The notes under the pieces are model-generated. The model saw nothing but the letters and a program-made list of their open reading frames with translations, was not told the origin of the DNA and did no database searches. DNA of 64,000 nucleotides from Ligula intestinalis (Eukaryota; Platyhelminthes; Cestoda; Diphyllobothriidea; Diphyllobothriidae), in contig JAYGXS010000003.1 of NCBI GenBank assembly GCA_036362985.1, positions 48,399,845 to 48,463,844 of the forward strand, written 5' to 3'. Positions 22,428 to 37,400 of the stretch are shown in pieces. The translations under genes and the position numbers were made by a program. Positions within the stretch are counted from its first letter, which is position 1. The number at the start of each line of letters is the position of its first letter.

Positions 22428-25400
22428 GTAACCCAAGCATGTCCGTTTCAGTAAATGTTTTGTCTTTTGGCACGACAGCATCAGTGAACTTAACTATATT
22501 AATCTGAGCAGTGTTTACACTAAGAAAAGTACAATCGTCACACAAAGTTCACTTTTGGAGCATAGGAGAGACACCAGTAGGAGTTGTATATACTGTACAG
22601 AATCTCCGTGGTGTTTAGAGGCCTTGATCCGCGTCAAGTTCTGGGCCTGTATCGGTGTCTTTCCGTTAGGTTGATGCAGATATAAATTAATAATTTGTCA
22701 TGTCAGGGTGAGTCACTGACCGCCTTATCCATTTATTGGCCAATGGAAGTCTGTGAGCGTCTGTAATTGATTGTCTCAGAGGCTGTATGCGTGCAGTGCA
22801 CGAACTGTTACCAAAAAACTTCTTGCGCGGCATGGACGCAATAGCTGGAAGCCGCTACATAGGCAGTTTATTATTTTTATTTTGTACACATTTCGTTATG
22901 TGTAATGACTTTTCTACTTACTGGTCTTCACAAATGATGAAGTTAGGTTTATTTACATCGAAACTGTAATTTATTCTTTGAGCGTTCATTCGATTCATTC
23001 ATTCATTCGATCAATGTTTTAGTCCTCAAGATCGATAATCGAAACGTTTGCGATCGATCTTCTCACTTTGAAATATCACTGTCTTTATAACAGATGCAAA
23101 TTTAACATTTATCACTTCAGGGCGGCATACGTGTCAACAGTAATTATGTGACCGGCGACTTACCAAACCTCCTCCCTTCATCTATTCAAGGCATTGGTGA
23201 TATCTTCAGGGAAGGGGCGAGTGTAGCAGGTAGGTTTTATAATTTACATGCGTTTATATGTATGCTTTGCAAAATCCAAAGTAGTGGAACAGTCGAGCTC
23301 AGCAAAATTATAAAACTGCAGAATGATGCCGTTATAATTATCGTTGGTTTTCCTTTAACTGTCTTAAATACGAAGGGATCCGTAACCGGTAAAGTCTAAA
23401 CCTATTCGTGTGACCGTATTACAAGCTTCGAACGCATTTTCCAATAAGAGTACTCAACATGTTGATATTTAATCAAAATTATAGCATTGGTGCAGTCTTT
23501 TCTTTTTCGATTCTGTTATTCTTTTAGTATACAGGGATTGTTAGCACACGAAATACTAGAAGAAACTGAAGCAATATGTTTGCATATCTTGACAGTAAAG
23601 AACTTGCCTTCACGCTCCATAACATAGCCTCCCAAGAAGTCTTCTTAGGCTCCAGACTCACCCTCGTTAGGGTTTCGTTTAATTGCTTATGGATGACCAC
23701 ACGCATGAATGGGTACTAGTCTAGGAATTAGTTTGTTCTACTAAGCAGTATCCTAATTCTAGTATGTAACTCAAGACAAGGGTACTTCACATTCATTAAA
23801 AGCGAATATTCCATTTTAATCATGCTGACTTTCGAAATCTCATACTATGCATAAATGCAGAAAATAAGACCCTACTGGATGCCTCCTCTGCTTTTCCAAC
23901 AGAGTTCTTAAAGTTCGAGGGATATTCCGTCAAGATACCTTACCAGTCCCCGCTCAAAGATAGACGGATATTCACTAGAAAACAAAATACTGCCGATCCG
24001 AGAGAGACGCGTCGCATCCTGCCGGTTTGGTGTCTGTGGTGATAGCATACGGGCTTGTGTATATTTTATTTTGACTGTTACTACTACCGACAGTTCGACC
24101 GCCGTATCCAACGTGGTGTGCCGTGTGTTTTACATTATTACGACGAAGGGACAGTGTCTTGAGTGTGAATTAGATTATCGTGGTATTAGATGTGAGCTGC
24201 GTCTACCGCACTCTCCTCTGCCCCCTGGGCCTGGTGTCAAAACCAAGCCAAAAATATCAGAGGCGGGAGGAGGCGCAGGTGCCTGCCATTGCCAGAGCGG
24301 CCTTTATTCGCGCTGCCACACATGTCTCGGTTCCTGCAGAGTGAGAGTGTCATAAAGGACACATTACGAAGAAGCAATTGCCGCCTGACTCTCGGCCAGT
24401 CTGCCGCTCTAGGGAAACGTACACCGGGGTGACGGTGCTGTCCAGGTGTTCTCGTTAGTTGGCGACCTTCCAAGCCACGGCTACTACTTCTAATACTTTT
24501 TCCTTTTCAGATATTTTGTCCCACTTAATGTATGTGAACCTTGCAAGACATTTGGGGCTCTAATTTACCACAGTATTTGTATAATCATTCGTGTCATACT
24601 GCTTATAACAACCGTATTTAAGGTTTTCTCGCAATATGTCATCCAAAGTCTCTCTAGGAGGTAGACTTGTAGTCTTCTAAAGCGCTGTCGAATTTTCAAC
24701 TATTAGGTAATCCTTAAAAATGCGCTAAGCTTTCCCTTGCGATTTCCGTGTCACCAGAAGTACCACATTTAATGAACTCCAGTTTCCAGCTGTATGTTGT
24801 AAGCGGATTATGTGGTTAACCCATTTCAATCACCTTACGTTTAGGTCTACGCACTCGACTGAAGACCTTTTTCCTGGGGATGCCGAATTTAGTAAATTCC
24901 TGTAGAATAACTGTCGATTAATTAGCCTAAGTAGTCTACTTATGCGTTAGATCGGTTTCCTCCGGCTAAGTTGTCAAATAGAGAAACTACCCTCCTAGGA
25001 TTCTCCCCTGCTAAAGTAACTAACAATTTATGACCGCAGATACCGCATTACAGCATGAGCATTAACGGCGAACCATACCAGATCACTAATACTGATGTTA
25101 TAGTCTCACGGTGATTGTATACAATAGTAAAGATGCCCATATTTTACTCCATGCTCATTCCAAGTCATTGCAAGTCACTCCCAAATGACAGTTGAAGACG
25201 GCTGGTGTTTTGCAGATAACTAATTCCGTCGTTCGAGGTGGGTTCTATCTTCAGAAAAGTAGGGTTATGAACAAAGATAATTTCAAGGTGGTACGCTCAT
25301 TGAAACAAGAACTTTTTTGTCTGAGGCCTCAGAGTCACGTCAGACGAATAAAACTTTTATTTAAGCGATAGTTGTTTCTTCTTCATAACTAGACCTTCAT

Positions 25401-28400
25401 ATATGAATAAAGTTGGGATGACGACTGAATACGTAAGCACTGGGCAAATAAAATTAACAGCTGAATTATATGTAGTACGAAGACATTTTAACAATTTTCG
25501 GAGGCGTACACACCTACTAGAAATATCATAATTGAGGAATTTATTACCCATTTAAAGTAACCTGTCCACGTGACACACCCTGTGTCTAAAATAACCATTA
25601 ATACGGCAGTTATTCACGAGTGGCGTTTAAATCCTGGTTGATCGATTGGGCATTTTGGAATACAAGAAAAATTGAGCATTTCAAATATATATCCGCTGAC
25701 GCTAACTATAGTCTTTTAAAATTTTCTTTATGGTCTGGTGCTTTCACGGTTAGCTGAATGTAATGCCTGTAACCCTGTTCCCTGAAATGATAGCGATTGC
25801 GGCAGTAACGACGCCCTTTTCCCCAGCAGTTATATTCCTCCAATGTAAATGACGCTTGACATGCGATCAATAGCTCGACCATCAAGGTTGACGAGGTGCG
25901 CCACTGTCTCGCGAAGACGATGTAGCCGGGACTTACATGCGCTGTCCCAATAGTAAGACAAAATCAAGGGGCAGGCGTGGGCCCAATGACTATAAAAACC
26001 AGTCTGTTTATGCATACCACACACGTGTACAACAGTGTTTTCGGCTCTACTAAGCCAGCGCAACCCAACTCCCCTTTGTCCAATTGTGGTCCGCGTTGAG
26101 GGCAAGAGGGCGCATTCAATTTGGGCAAGTAACGCACGTCGCATCTTTTCGGCCTTGTCCTCGGGCCAGTGAGGGTTCCTTTTTAGGGATAGGATACCAT
26201 CCTTGGACCTATTTTCTGTGTAATGTCCGGTGTGTTTAAGGGCAACCGGCTTTTGGAAGAAAGACGAGCTGCGGTGTTGAGATAAACGTGCTTGTTACGG
26301 AAAACCGTATAATAATAATCATCATCATCACTGGCAGCAGCAGCACTTATGCTTTTGCGGAAGGAGGAAGCAAATTGCTTTAACAGGTCGATCCATGCTC
26401 CCCTCTCTCTGGCGTACATATTTTTTCTTACACATATTTTCACATTATACATGCGGCCTGCTGCTTCTTGTTCGCCTAAGCTGTTCGAGCGATTTTCTCT
26501 GTTGCTGCCTTTCAACATCTTGTTATAAGTTTAATAAGGAAGCAATAACTTAACCTTCGGACAAGTGGTATCACTATTTTCCATTCAAAATTCCCTTTTA
26601 TTATTCAATCCTACCTCATTGTCCCTGGCCACAGATTTATTACTGCGTCATGCTTTCCTATTTATTACAGCCGATCAACCCTGTCTGGGGTCCCACACCT
26701 CACCAAGGGAACCTTATACGTGGATGACCTACGCTGAGGTAGCTTTTCTTTTTGTCCCTTTTACCTCATATGCGTCTGCCTTTTCATAGTGCTACACCCG
26801 TATTAAACACTTCGGTTCAGGACTCCAGGAGTTCAGCGATCTATCCGCCACTCCTTGGCGATGTGTTGGTATTTACGGTACTAATTGTTCCGATGTAAGT
26901 ATTTTTATCACTTGTGTTCATCCTTTGCATTCCTTAAATGGTATTGATACTGAGTTTGAAAAACAGCATATCTGTGCTTTTCGGGACTATGAGGAGGTGG
27001 TATGTAGATCGTACGGCTTTTCAGTAATCCACAGCCGATTTTATTTACGCCTGTCAATGAGACCTCGGTGCGAAACAGCAGTCAGTGGTCTGTGCCGACT
27101 CCGCAGACTATTTGCTTGCTACATTCGGCGGATGGCCTGGTCTCGGAAATCTTTTCCCTCCCGTGGTCTTGTTGGATTTGTTCGTACATTCACTAAACCC
27201 CTAAGGTAATCGGTGCTTCAGAATGTTTTTAGAGTATTTACTTTGTAGCTTAATTTGAAAAGGAGGGTTTATTGTATCCAGCTCGGTTTAACTGTTTTTT
27301 TTTTAAAGTTAGAGATGTTCCTACGAAAAAGGCATGCCAAACGTCTTGAGAGACCTTCCGACAAAATAGTTTTCGTCACTCGCAGTGACGATAGCAACCT
27401 ATTGAAGAGATACACTAGATACACATTAGATTTTAAGGATTGTGTGCGTATGCAGCGCCACGTTTTAGCGAAACATAGTCCCTGCGGCCTAGTGTGCGCT
27501 AGTAGTTTTCTCGGATCTGATTTCCTGTCGGTGTATGCGCTTGCGCTCCCACTGGGTTTACAGGCCGTGTGCATGGTTTTCCGATAAATTTCATCTTCTC
27601 TCTGTGATCCAGAGGGGTGAATACCGAGTGGTTGCGCCTAGCGAATTTCCGGGTGGCGTGATAGCGGCGGTGACTCTAACACTCTCATCTGTGTAGTCGC
27701 TTCGTGCTTATCTTATGAAACTGACCGTTCTGAGCGTGCTGGCAGGCTTAGGGGCGGCCTAGGTCGTACCAGCCACCTGTGCCATCCCCTATTTCTGGTC
27801 TTCTCGACCTTTGTCTTGACATCGGGTACAGACGTGCGTATGGTTGGAGGGTAGGGTACATCCTGCGAGTCTACTTTCACCATAATTCAGCTGAAGTCAC
27901 CGCGTTCAAAACGGCGGTCAAATTATCATAAAGTTTACTTTAGCAAGGAGGTTGTATTACATCCAGCTCGGTTTGAGTGTTTTTTAAAGTTAGAGATGCT
28001 CCTACGGAAAAGGCATATAAAGCGTCTTGGGAGACCTTCCGACAAGATAGTATTCTCTGCTCGCAATGACGATAACAGCCCATTGAAGAGATACACAATG
28101 CGTCTTGGTGTCTGACCAACAGGTCGCGGGGTCGAACTTCAGGGGTTGCAAAACCTGGAGCCGGATCTGGCTAGCTGATCATGACTAGTAAGCCAGAAGG
28201 GGCCATTCCAGTCTCCCTTGCATATACCAGTAAGGTTAACCCATACACTGTGCGGTGTAAAATTAGGTGTTATCCTGCAGAACTAAGAGGACTTGGTAGA
28301 TAAGAATAACTCACAGTTTTATGAGTTCTTTAACTGCTAGCGTTGCGTTACATGCGGTTTTATTACATGACCATTTCGCACTCAAATATGCACCGTTCTT

Positions 28401-31400
28401 GTGTCTCACGAGCGGGCGTTTTACGAGCCTCTTTCGCTCACAGATATTGTTACAGTTGTGACATTCGGTCAAAAGGGATTCGTTTCGGCTGTCGCATAGC
28501 CATTCGACTCATCAACAACCCTTGTTCACTAAAGCAAGGAGCAGCATATTAAGTATGTGTTTGCTCTCCAGGGACACCGCTCAGTCAAACAATTTACCGG
28601 ATTGCCGGACATTCCATGTGGTGGGACGAAGATTGCATATTACCGTTCGCTACTTTAAGGCTGTCAGTTTACTTCACCCTCTCCCACCAATTCCCTTTGA
28701 ATTTTCGGGACTTTGAAGAACGGACTGCCGTTTCAGTCTGGCGTTCTGCAGTGCGTCTGCTGGCTATTTAGTTTCAATACCTTCACACGCGCGAGATTTT
28801 GGACTGCATTATCAGGGATAAAAGGGATATTAACCATGCCACTCTAGTTTACTGATTCCCAACCTGGTCCTTCTGCCCTACGATTCGATTGATCGATTTC
28901 GTGGCACGTGCAGATATGGCTTCAGTCACTTTGTGTTCCACTCTAGTCGTCTAAATTTTATTTTCCCGTTGTAGCCTAGTTAGTGTAAAAAGAACGGATG
29001 AGTTAAAAGCCATGCTCGATCTCAGAAAATGGTTGCCGAAATTCTAACATGCGTTTTGAGAGACAGAGAGAAGCTTTATTTTGAAATATCATTCCAAAAT
29101 TTTCAGCAAAAGTCCTCCATTCACCATGAATGAAATAATGCACAGAAACTGCAATTGTCGACATCATGAAGAAATGTCACAAAATCTAGGCCAAATTGAA
29201 AATCGGCACTAGCGGCTTAAAGCTGTATGCTTTCCATAATAAGAAGGTGGCGCTTTCTTCCATGACACTAAGAGTTTATCAAATAGGGCTGATAAAATTG
29301 TGCACTTACTGTGGGCTATGCCGTATACTTCATAACGATAACTGGGAAACAGACGGATACGATTCCATCTGAATGGACATCGCACAATCCTAAAAAATTC
29401 GTGATTACAAACTATTAAAAAAAACGAAACTACCCTTTTTGAGTATAGAGTTTAAAGAAGATATAGTTTATTACCCAATGAGCTCAAGAGGTAATATTTT
29501 GCTGCATGCTTTCAATCAAATGTATTTAAAATGATAAGGACGTCGAAAAGAAATTGAAAAACAAAACAGTACTGCTTAAGTAGTAGTTTCTATACTGAGT
29601 GTCGATTTTGTAGACTGCCAAAAATGAGAACATAAAAAGCGCACATCATGGTCTATCTGAAATATATTGAGATTTTGGTATGCACTAGTAAATATGACGA
29701 CCCAACTTAATTACCTTTTTCTAGTCCTAAAAGCATTTTAGAATTTTTGGTCAGCATTTCATGAAATCGGGCGCTTCTTGTAAATGCCATGAAAGTCTGT
29801 TTAACTTTCAAAAAATTCATGCACAGGTTGCATTGCGCTCTGTAGAAAAAAGTAATGGGTATACTTACTTATGTCGGATTGTAGTGTTCGTCAGAAAGTC
29901 CCTTCGCGATGTACGAAAGGCGTATTTTACAAAGTTATGTGATTAGTTAGCCACATGGACAGTCTTCAGTGCCCATTTAACTAGGCGAGGTACTACGCAT
30001 GTAGTGCAGACATCTCCCAACATGGACTTTGATTACCCACTTTCGACTCGGTTCTCGGGTGGGGAGGGGTTGGAGGGATTGAAATACGAAGAAACGGGTG
30101 TTTCTAAAGCTTTTTCGATGCTTTCCACCTAACATGAGCATTATATGCCCCTCCTGTCCTTGTTTGGCCTACTGACCGAGTTAAGGTTACCACACCTACT
30201 TTATCTGTTTTATGATCACTAATCGATATCACGGTTTTTTTCAGTGGCTCATCACCCAGTATGCGTGTGCTTCCTACAGACTTACTTCGGTTCCCCTTTA
30301 CGACACTCTGGGGGATGAGGCCATTCTTCATATCTGTACTCAAGGTAAGAATTTTAGCTGTCCTTGCAAATGTGCTCAACATAGTGGTCTCAATGTTCGG
30401 CTACTCCCCAACATATTATTGCTCGACGCACAACTGCGATTTCTGCAGTTATACTCGAAAATTGTCTTAGTCGACGTTAGAGCCATTTTTTAAAATCTTT
30501 GATGATGTTTCACAGGACCTGTGGTTTCTGACCTGATTTTTTGATTTCCTCCCACAGCGGATCTCTCTACCGTTGTCTGCGATACACCGGCGCGTGCCTC
30601 TAAACTACTTGCCCTGACGTCTTCCTTGGATTGTTTGAAACACATAATTATCATGAAACCCCATAGCGAAGAGATGAAGTCACTCAAAGGAAAGGCTGGA
30701 ACCAACGTACAAATCCATAAATTTGATGAAATTGTCGTAAGTTACACCTCTTCTATCCTGCTGTTTATTACTGTCTATATTTTCTTTGCCGGAGTTTGGG
30801 TAAGGAACACTTTCCCTTGTATACTAAAATAGGAACATCCTTTTTTGTCTCCTTTTTTCAGGCGCTTGGAACTGCCCATCCGAAGGAAGTTTTGGTACGT
30901 CAACGTCAAACAATACGTTTAGTTTTGTTGATTACGATGCTACCTTGTCCTGCGACCATCTTTATTGGTGGAGATGAATTCTGATCTACTTCACTTATCC
31001 GTCACCTTCAGTAATCGCATTGTGTTCACAAACAGTGTAGTGTTTTTTGGTTGACAGCTTCCAAAGGGGCACATGAGTAGGCAAACTAGCCCATAGAGCA
31101 AAGCGTAGTGATTACTTCTATGTTTGATATTTTACTTTCAAAATGCCCCTGAAAGCGTGTTATTTGTGTGTTATTCAAAGTATGTGCGCACAATGAGCCA
31201 GTCTACAGCGGAAATCCCACCTTTATATGCAATCTGAATGGAATAAGATTTAGTCAACCGATGCACCCACAATCCAGGTTCGGAGTTGCCGGCACGACTG
31301 ATTCACTTAGCACCTTCAAATTTGAGGGAATCAACTTAAGAATTCCACATCCGTTAACCCAGCTTAAACCGAATGACAGGCTTATTTTTGTCTCGAATTT

Positions 31401-34400
31401 ATTAATGGCTTGTAAGGTCATTTGAGGAATAACACGTTAGGGTGCGTAGACAGTTCGATGAGGCAGAGTTCCATCGCTGGTGACCTTCAAAATTCTATAT
31501 GTATGCGGTAAACTACCAGTACAACCCACATGTAGTTGCTGACTGTCTCCACAAGATCCAATAGCTCGCTCAAGATTACAACCTCACGGAAGAACCTCAA
31601 ATAACTTCTGTGATCACCGAACCACAATCATTTAAGGTCAATCTTCCTATTAAAAATGAATATTTATCATGGGAAGAAGCTGATGGGATAATTATTATTA
31701 TCCCAGCGATCGCATCTGCTTCTTCCCCATTACTTCCTGGGACTCGCATTTTTCGCTTGCATTTGCAATTGGTATTAATATGCGCAAATATTCGGGGTCC
31801 AGATATCATTTCGTGCTCATCATCCCCGGAAGAGGAAGAAGAGGGGGCAAGTGCTGGGACCAAATTGTATTTGTGCTGACGTTTCAAAAGCTCACTCGCT
31901 TCCATCGTCAGAGTACCGTGCTTTGTCTTCCGTGGGCCACGGCACTCTGACGATGGAAGCGAGTGAGCTTTTGAAACATCAGCACAAATACAATAGGCAT
32001 TATATTATTCCCCATCCTCGAGGACTACTTAGTACACGAACTGGGCTACCGAGTATGTGGAACACCTAAAGTATATGACCTCAACGAAGAAGCTCACAAG
32101 CCCTTTATGGTTGTTTGGGTGCACGGATTAATAGGGAATTATGATGTCCGGTGCCAAACCGTATTCGTGTCTCTCAAGAGGGAAATTAGGGCGTGTGTAT
32201 ATTTGTTCATTCTTCACCCACAACTCGCTGTTTCATTCTCTCAAAACAGCACCACAATGGACTCATGGTAGGCTGTATTTGGGCTACATTGAGTCTGTGT
32301 GAGCTTGTTGGCTATTGTCATGCGTGCTGCATATGGTACTCTCTGCACACATTCATCACACTAGGCCAGTCACTGCGCCCCGTCTCATCATTCGTCGACC
32401 GACAGGTTTGGACAGGCGACTGTCTCACGGGGGAAGTAAGAGAGTGTGAGGATGATACGGAGGTACCCTTCCTCATTGCATTTGAGCGAATTCCTTACTG
32501 GAATAAATCTGACTTATTGGAAGACCTCATGACATATTAGAGCTCAAGGCTTGGGTGACTGGAGAACTTAGTTCCCATTGGATTGCAACGGCTTCCTCTT
32601 AATGCGGCCTTTATGTGATCCCTGACTTCCCTTGGATTCGAGATCTCCCGCTTGGGTGGTCCATGAAGTTAATTGACCAGTTAGGTCATGTTCGTGTCTA
32701 GTCGTCTTGGCCTTGCCTTGCCACCGACTCGGGGTTGGCTTGAAGTGAAGGGAGGTATGTGTAGCAAAACATGGCTTCATTTCAAGTAAATTCAGGCGCA
32801 ATTCTTCGCTGTGTTCACTTTGTGGGCATAGCGGTGTGTCTCGCCATTTGAGTTAGTGGCGCCATTGTGTGCATGCTTATGAGGAATTGGGGAGGGACAG
32901 TCCAGTCGGCTTCTCGGAGCCTAAGGGCAGGTTTGTTGGCGACGTTTTTTGTAGTCGGTATTCCCACTAGTGCTGGTTAGAGATGAGCTGAAGCGTTGTT
33001 TTTGTGTGCTTAAGCTTGAAAATGTTGTTTCAAATGAGGCATTTGAATTGATACGTTTCCCAGTAAGGTTAACTTATATGACCCCTTAAGCACGAGAATC
33101 GGGACCACTGTCAACGCAGGTGTCCTTGTGACAAGTCCAAAGGAAAGTAAGGTTAGCTTTGAGTCTGGAGCAAGGGTTTAGAGTAGGGTTAAAATTAGGG
33201 TTGGGCTCTAGTCTATTTTAAGGCCGGTTTTAGGATACGGGAATACATTAACCTTTGGCACTTTTAAGCAGGGCAACTGCAGTGTGAAGGGGAGCATATA
33301 GATAATCCTTGCCCACTTCTCGCCTAATCGACGGTTTTATGAGCATACTTTGTCTACCCAAGTGAAGATTTTTGTTTATTTTAGCATTTCATTCCAGCGT
33401 TGTTATCTCAAGTTCAACAGCAATATCCCACTCATAAGCAAAAGTGTCGTCTGACACATTAAGTCGAGATCTCGTGACTTTTAAGCTCCCGCAGCGGATA
33501 ACGGGATTAAGGAAAGCCTGCTAGGCTACCTATTTGTACCCAGTGAACTACATAATGCGGAAAGTCATAAGGTTCAGTCAGTTCACTCTCTAGCACTGTT
33601 CTATTAGGTACATGCCTAGTTTTCTGAAAAGAGGCAGAGTAGATGATGCAGTGATCTACCTGAGGAATAGGGGCTGTTTAATGTCAACCCGGTTGCAGGT
33701 ACTCCGTATAACATCGAACGAATCCTTTCAGACGCACCCAAGTATGTAGCATTTGTCGGTTATGCCAGTATCTGCTTCTACCCAACCATACCGCGTTTCT
33801 GAAGCCAGCAGTCTGATTACTCAGACTTGGTAACTTGTGTTGCCCATTGCTATCGCAGCCCTAAGGTTAGTCGTGGGCTGCGGTCCTGCATTTTTCCACA
33901 AGCTTTCAGCGTCTCCCACGTACACGTGTCCGCACGGAGTCTTCTGTCCACTGATTGGTCAGCCCTTTCTTCCATGTCACGCCACGCCACGCTGTCTCAC
34001 GTGCCTGCCTTTCCGCTGATGCGTCCTTGCGCTCCACAAGGCTTTTGCGTTGATGTGGCGCGTCAGTTTTCCTGCCACACTTAAGCCTGGGCAAAAATGC
34101 GTAAACTGACTAGTGTGCGATACCCTAATCAAAGCTCCCCCACCCCCCACCAAAATCGTTCCAGTCTTTTCGAATTTATTTGCTTACTGCTTATCTCGCA
34201 GTTATTTTATCTTACTGGGATTACTTGTCATCATCTCGGAGATCGTTGTAGACATTACAAATGGAATTTTTAATGAGAGTCTGGTATAAGCTTTGCCGCA
34301 CTTTCCCGCATTATGGCTGATCTAGTTGGCCTCATTGGCATTGGGGATTGTAACTCCCCGTCGGACTGTCTGAGGCAGCCTGTGAGTTACAAAGACTGGG

Positions 34401-37400
34401 AGAGAATGTAGATTTTAAACGGAGGCAGCGGAATGAAACGATTTAGTCGAACCAAAATGTGCGTTTCCTGGTGATTTTTTGCCGAAGTCAGAGACGCTGA
34501 CGTGTGACCGACGCTCTAATTAACCTGCGTCACTTCTCGGCAGCCTCAGGTGCGATCTGTTTTATAGTCAGGCTCATCATGTTTAAAGAGGCGACTAGGT
34601 CGGTCATCACAGTAAATTCATTGACAGTGCTTCGTCATCGTTTTGTGCTACTTCCTTATTCTATTAACTCACATAATTTTCGTAGCAAACCGGGTGAGTT
34701 AACTTTGAGCATTTGCGCGCAAGAGTTGAACGGTGCTGTACTTATTTCATTGGTCACCCAGTTCTCATTGGAACGCTTTTATCCTTCTGATTAAAACTTC
34801 CTCAGTGTACGTAGCGAGACTGTATCTAAAAGGCGCGTGGATGTGTATATGTCAGTTGTGCGGTTTTGGGTGTGACAATCAAGTCTCAGGCGTAGATTGC
34901 TCAGTTCGTGATATCTCCCCTGAAGAGAATTTTCTAACAGTCTACATCAAACGCGTACCCGTCTTCTGATCTGAGCAGAAAAACCGTGTTTTGATCCACA
35001 AATTATAGCACCACTTGATGTTCTGAGTCTACGGCTGTTTACTTACGCCCGCCCAGCCATTAGTCTGCCTGTCACCGATTGTGCTCGGGTTATTCAGTTA
35101 CATGGGGCTAACATGTCACCTCTCCATCCTAATTGCATGGCCAACAAGCATAATCCTTATCCTTTTTGCCATCAGAGTAGGTTGGTAAACGCTCCCTGCT
35201 ATGTTTAAATTTCGCCGAACTCAAGTTTGTAGCTCAACGGTAGAACATTGAACTCCATTCGCGGCGACCTACCAACTCACGGGTCTCCCCCGTTTGCGAT
35301 TGGCCAACGAAGGACTGTTCACAGAAGAATCTTAAATAGACACATACCTTTCTCTTTCCTTGTCGCGAATACTCATCGATCATATTTTTCTGCTTGTCCT
35401 GCTGCTGCACTTTGCAGTCCAGAAGTGAATTGGTACTGCTGTGCCCCGTCTTCATTATTAATTGCACACTATTCTTTGCCGAATTAGAAAGTTGCCTAAA
35501 GTGTTTCATTATTAGGATTTACAGGGTGTCTGCAAGGTAGCGTAGTTGTTTGGATAGGCCTCTTTGGTTGCGCAAGCGAGGGCAGCTTATACCACCCAAT
35601 TCTGTTGTCGCTTTTTCATCTGCTACCCGTTGATTTTGTCCTTTTAGTCCAAAATGGCATAGAAATACGGTGCATTGTTTAGCCTCACTGGCTGGCACCT
35701 GAGATTGTGTAGTGAAATGGGCGACAAGATAATCTAAGTAGTGTTTTTCACATTTCTGTGGGCACACTTTTTTCTCCTAACTACCCCATCTCCTAGAAGC
35801 ACTTTATTTTGTCGTGGCGTTTATGCAAATTTTTTTAACTTTTGGCCTCTATATATGCCTCGACAGAGTCCCTTGTGCCAACACGGTCAAAGGCGAATCC
35901 CACATGATGTGCTGTTCTCTGTCTTGTGTTGCTTTAGACTTTTTCTCATGGCTTTCCTTTCCTTTTATGTGTTAGTCTTCCGGCCCAGATGATCTTATCC
36001 TCATCTGCTACACGAGCGGAACTACAGGTCAGTTTAGTTTTTATCGCAGCTAATGAAGCCCGTTGCCTAATCTACTAGCATCTGTTACCAGCTTTTTCGG
36101 ATTGGTTTTATCTCTGAATTGTGTGTGTGAGCGTGTGTGCACATTATAAAGGTAGTCTCTTCGAAAGCTGCGTCTTTTTTCGGGTTCTTGCTTAGCACTG
36201 ATTGTAAAATCCAGTTAGGTTTTCAGTGATAGCAGTGTAAAACTTATTTAACGAAGGTGTGAGCCCACCGACCGCCTAAATGAATCGCGATTACCATGCC
36301 GGCAAACAATTCACCTCTGACATGCCATTCCCCAGCTGTAACAAGCTGTCCTTTGATTATTCTTTTTATGCATTCCGCACCATTCAGTTTTTCTTAAATC
36401 TGCTTCATGAATGCACATTTCGCTGTTGTTATTTAGGGACTTAGCTCACCAAACTGATCGCTGTCTTTTTAAGACGATTTTCCTACTATGAGCGGCAGGA
36501 ATCCTCAGTACGACATCTGGAATACACAATACTGGAGCACCTAGAAAACATGTCCTCCATGTATGAGCCTACACGTCATTTACCGACGTTTGATTAAATA
36601 AAATAAGTTTATAAATTTGGAGCGCCTAGAAGGCACTACCAAAACAATCTTAATACTGTGGTAAAATAAGGACAATGCGCATGTTGGTGCTCTGTGTGAC
36701 CAGCCAGATAAACAGCAAAAATCAGTAGTATGGTAAGCAGAGTACTCCACATCGGCCAACTATTAGTTGTTTTAAAACAATGGTTAACAATCTTTGGAAA
36801 ATATGGTGAACCAAGAAAGCAGTGGTGAAAAAATTCCTACGATGGAATCGAAGGCAGATTTCAACGAGGCACCACTTTCAAAAAGAACTGTAGGAGAAAA
36901 ATACTGCTCCGCGAAGAGCTATAGATAGGTGTGTGTGTTCGACCACCGCAATCGGTGATATGCACCATTTGCCCGAGAGCAGGGATGGTGACTGCGGTCA
37001 AGTAAAGTGAAAGTAGATGTGCCGCCATCTACTCCACTATAAACCCTCTCCTCTGCTTCGAACGGTGACAAGAAAAAGTCGAGATGACTGAGCAGGAATC
37101 GGGCGTAAGTCGCTTTCTCCAGATGCAGCCAGAAACACCGCCCAACTTAACTTAGGCTTACTTGACAGTAGCCTTTTGCGTAGGTACTGCTGCACTATTT
37201 ACCCTCGAGGTAGATTGATACAGTGAGATAGGACCGTACTGTTAACTAGAACCTGTGAGGGTTCGAAACGCTCTTTGTCGTGCGAGAAATCATATAACAG
37301 CAAGAGGTTCTGTTAACCACTGTATTCCCGTACGACTGGCTACAGGGCACTGTTCTTATAGTCGAAACGAAAAGGGCACAGTAGAAGTCGCGAAATCACT

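Larger units (their letters stand above)
26895..30244. other. ACSL intron 4 (3.3 kb)
   Basis: Holds a ~150 bp direct duplication (27255-27420 and 27958-28095) and a tRNA-like 3' half near 28100-28150. No coding exon recognised. Confidence 0.6.
30895..35975. other. ACSL intron 7 (5.1 kb)
   Basis: Holds the 31863-31995 palindrome with hammerhead-like cores, one copy of the 0.9 kb repeat (32139-33014) and a possible tRNA-like piece at about 35229-35300. No exon seen. Confidence 0.6.

Noticed and set aside
33160..33240. TTAGGG-like units suggesting an interstitial telomere repeat
   Set aside because: Only two or three imperfect units; chance is enough.
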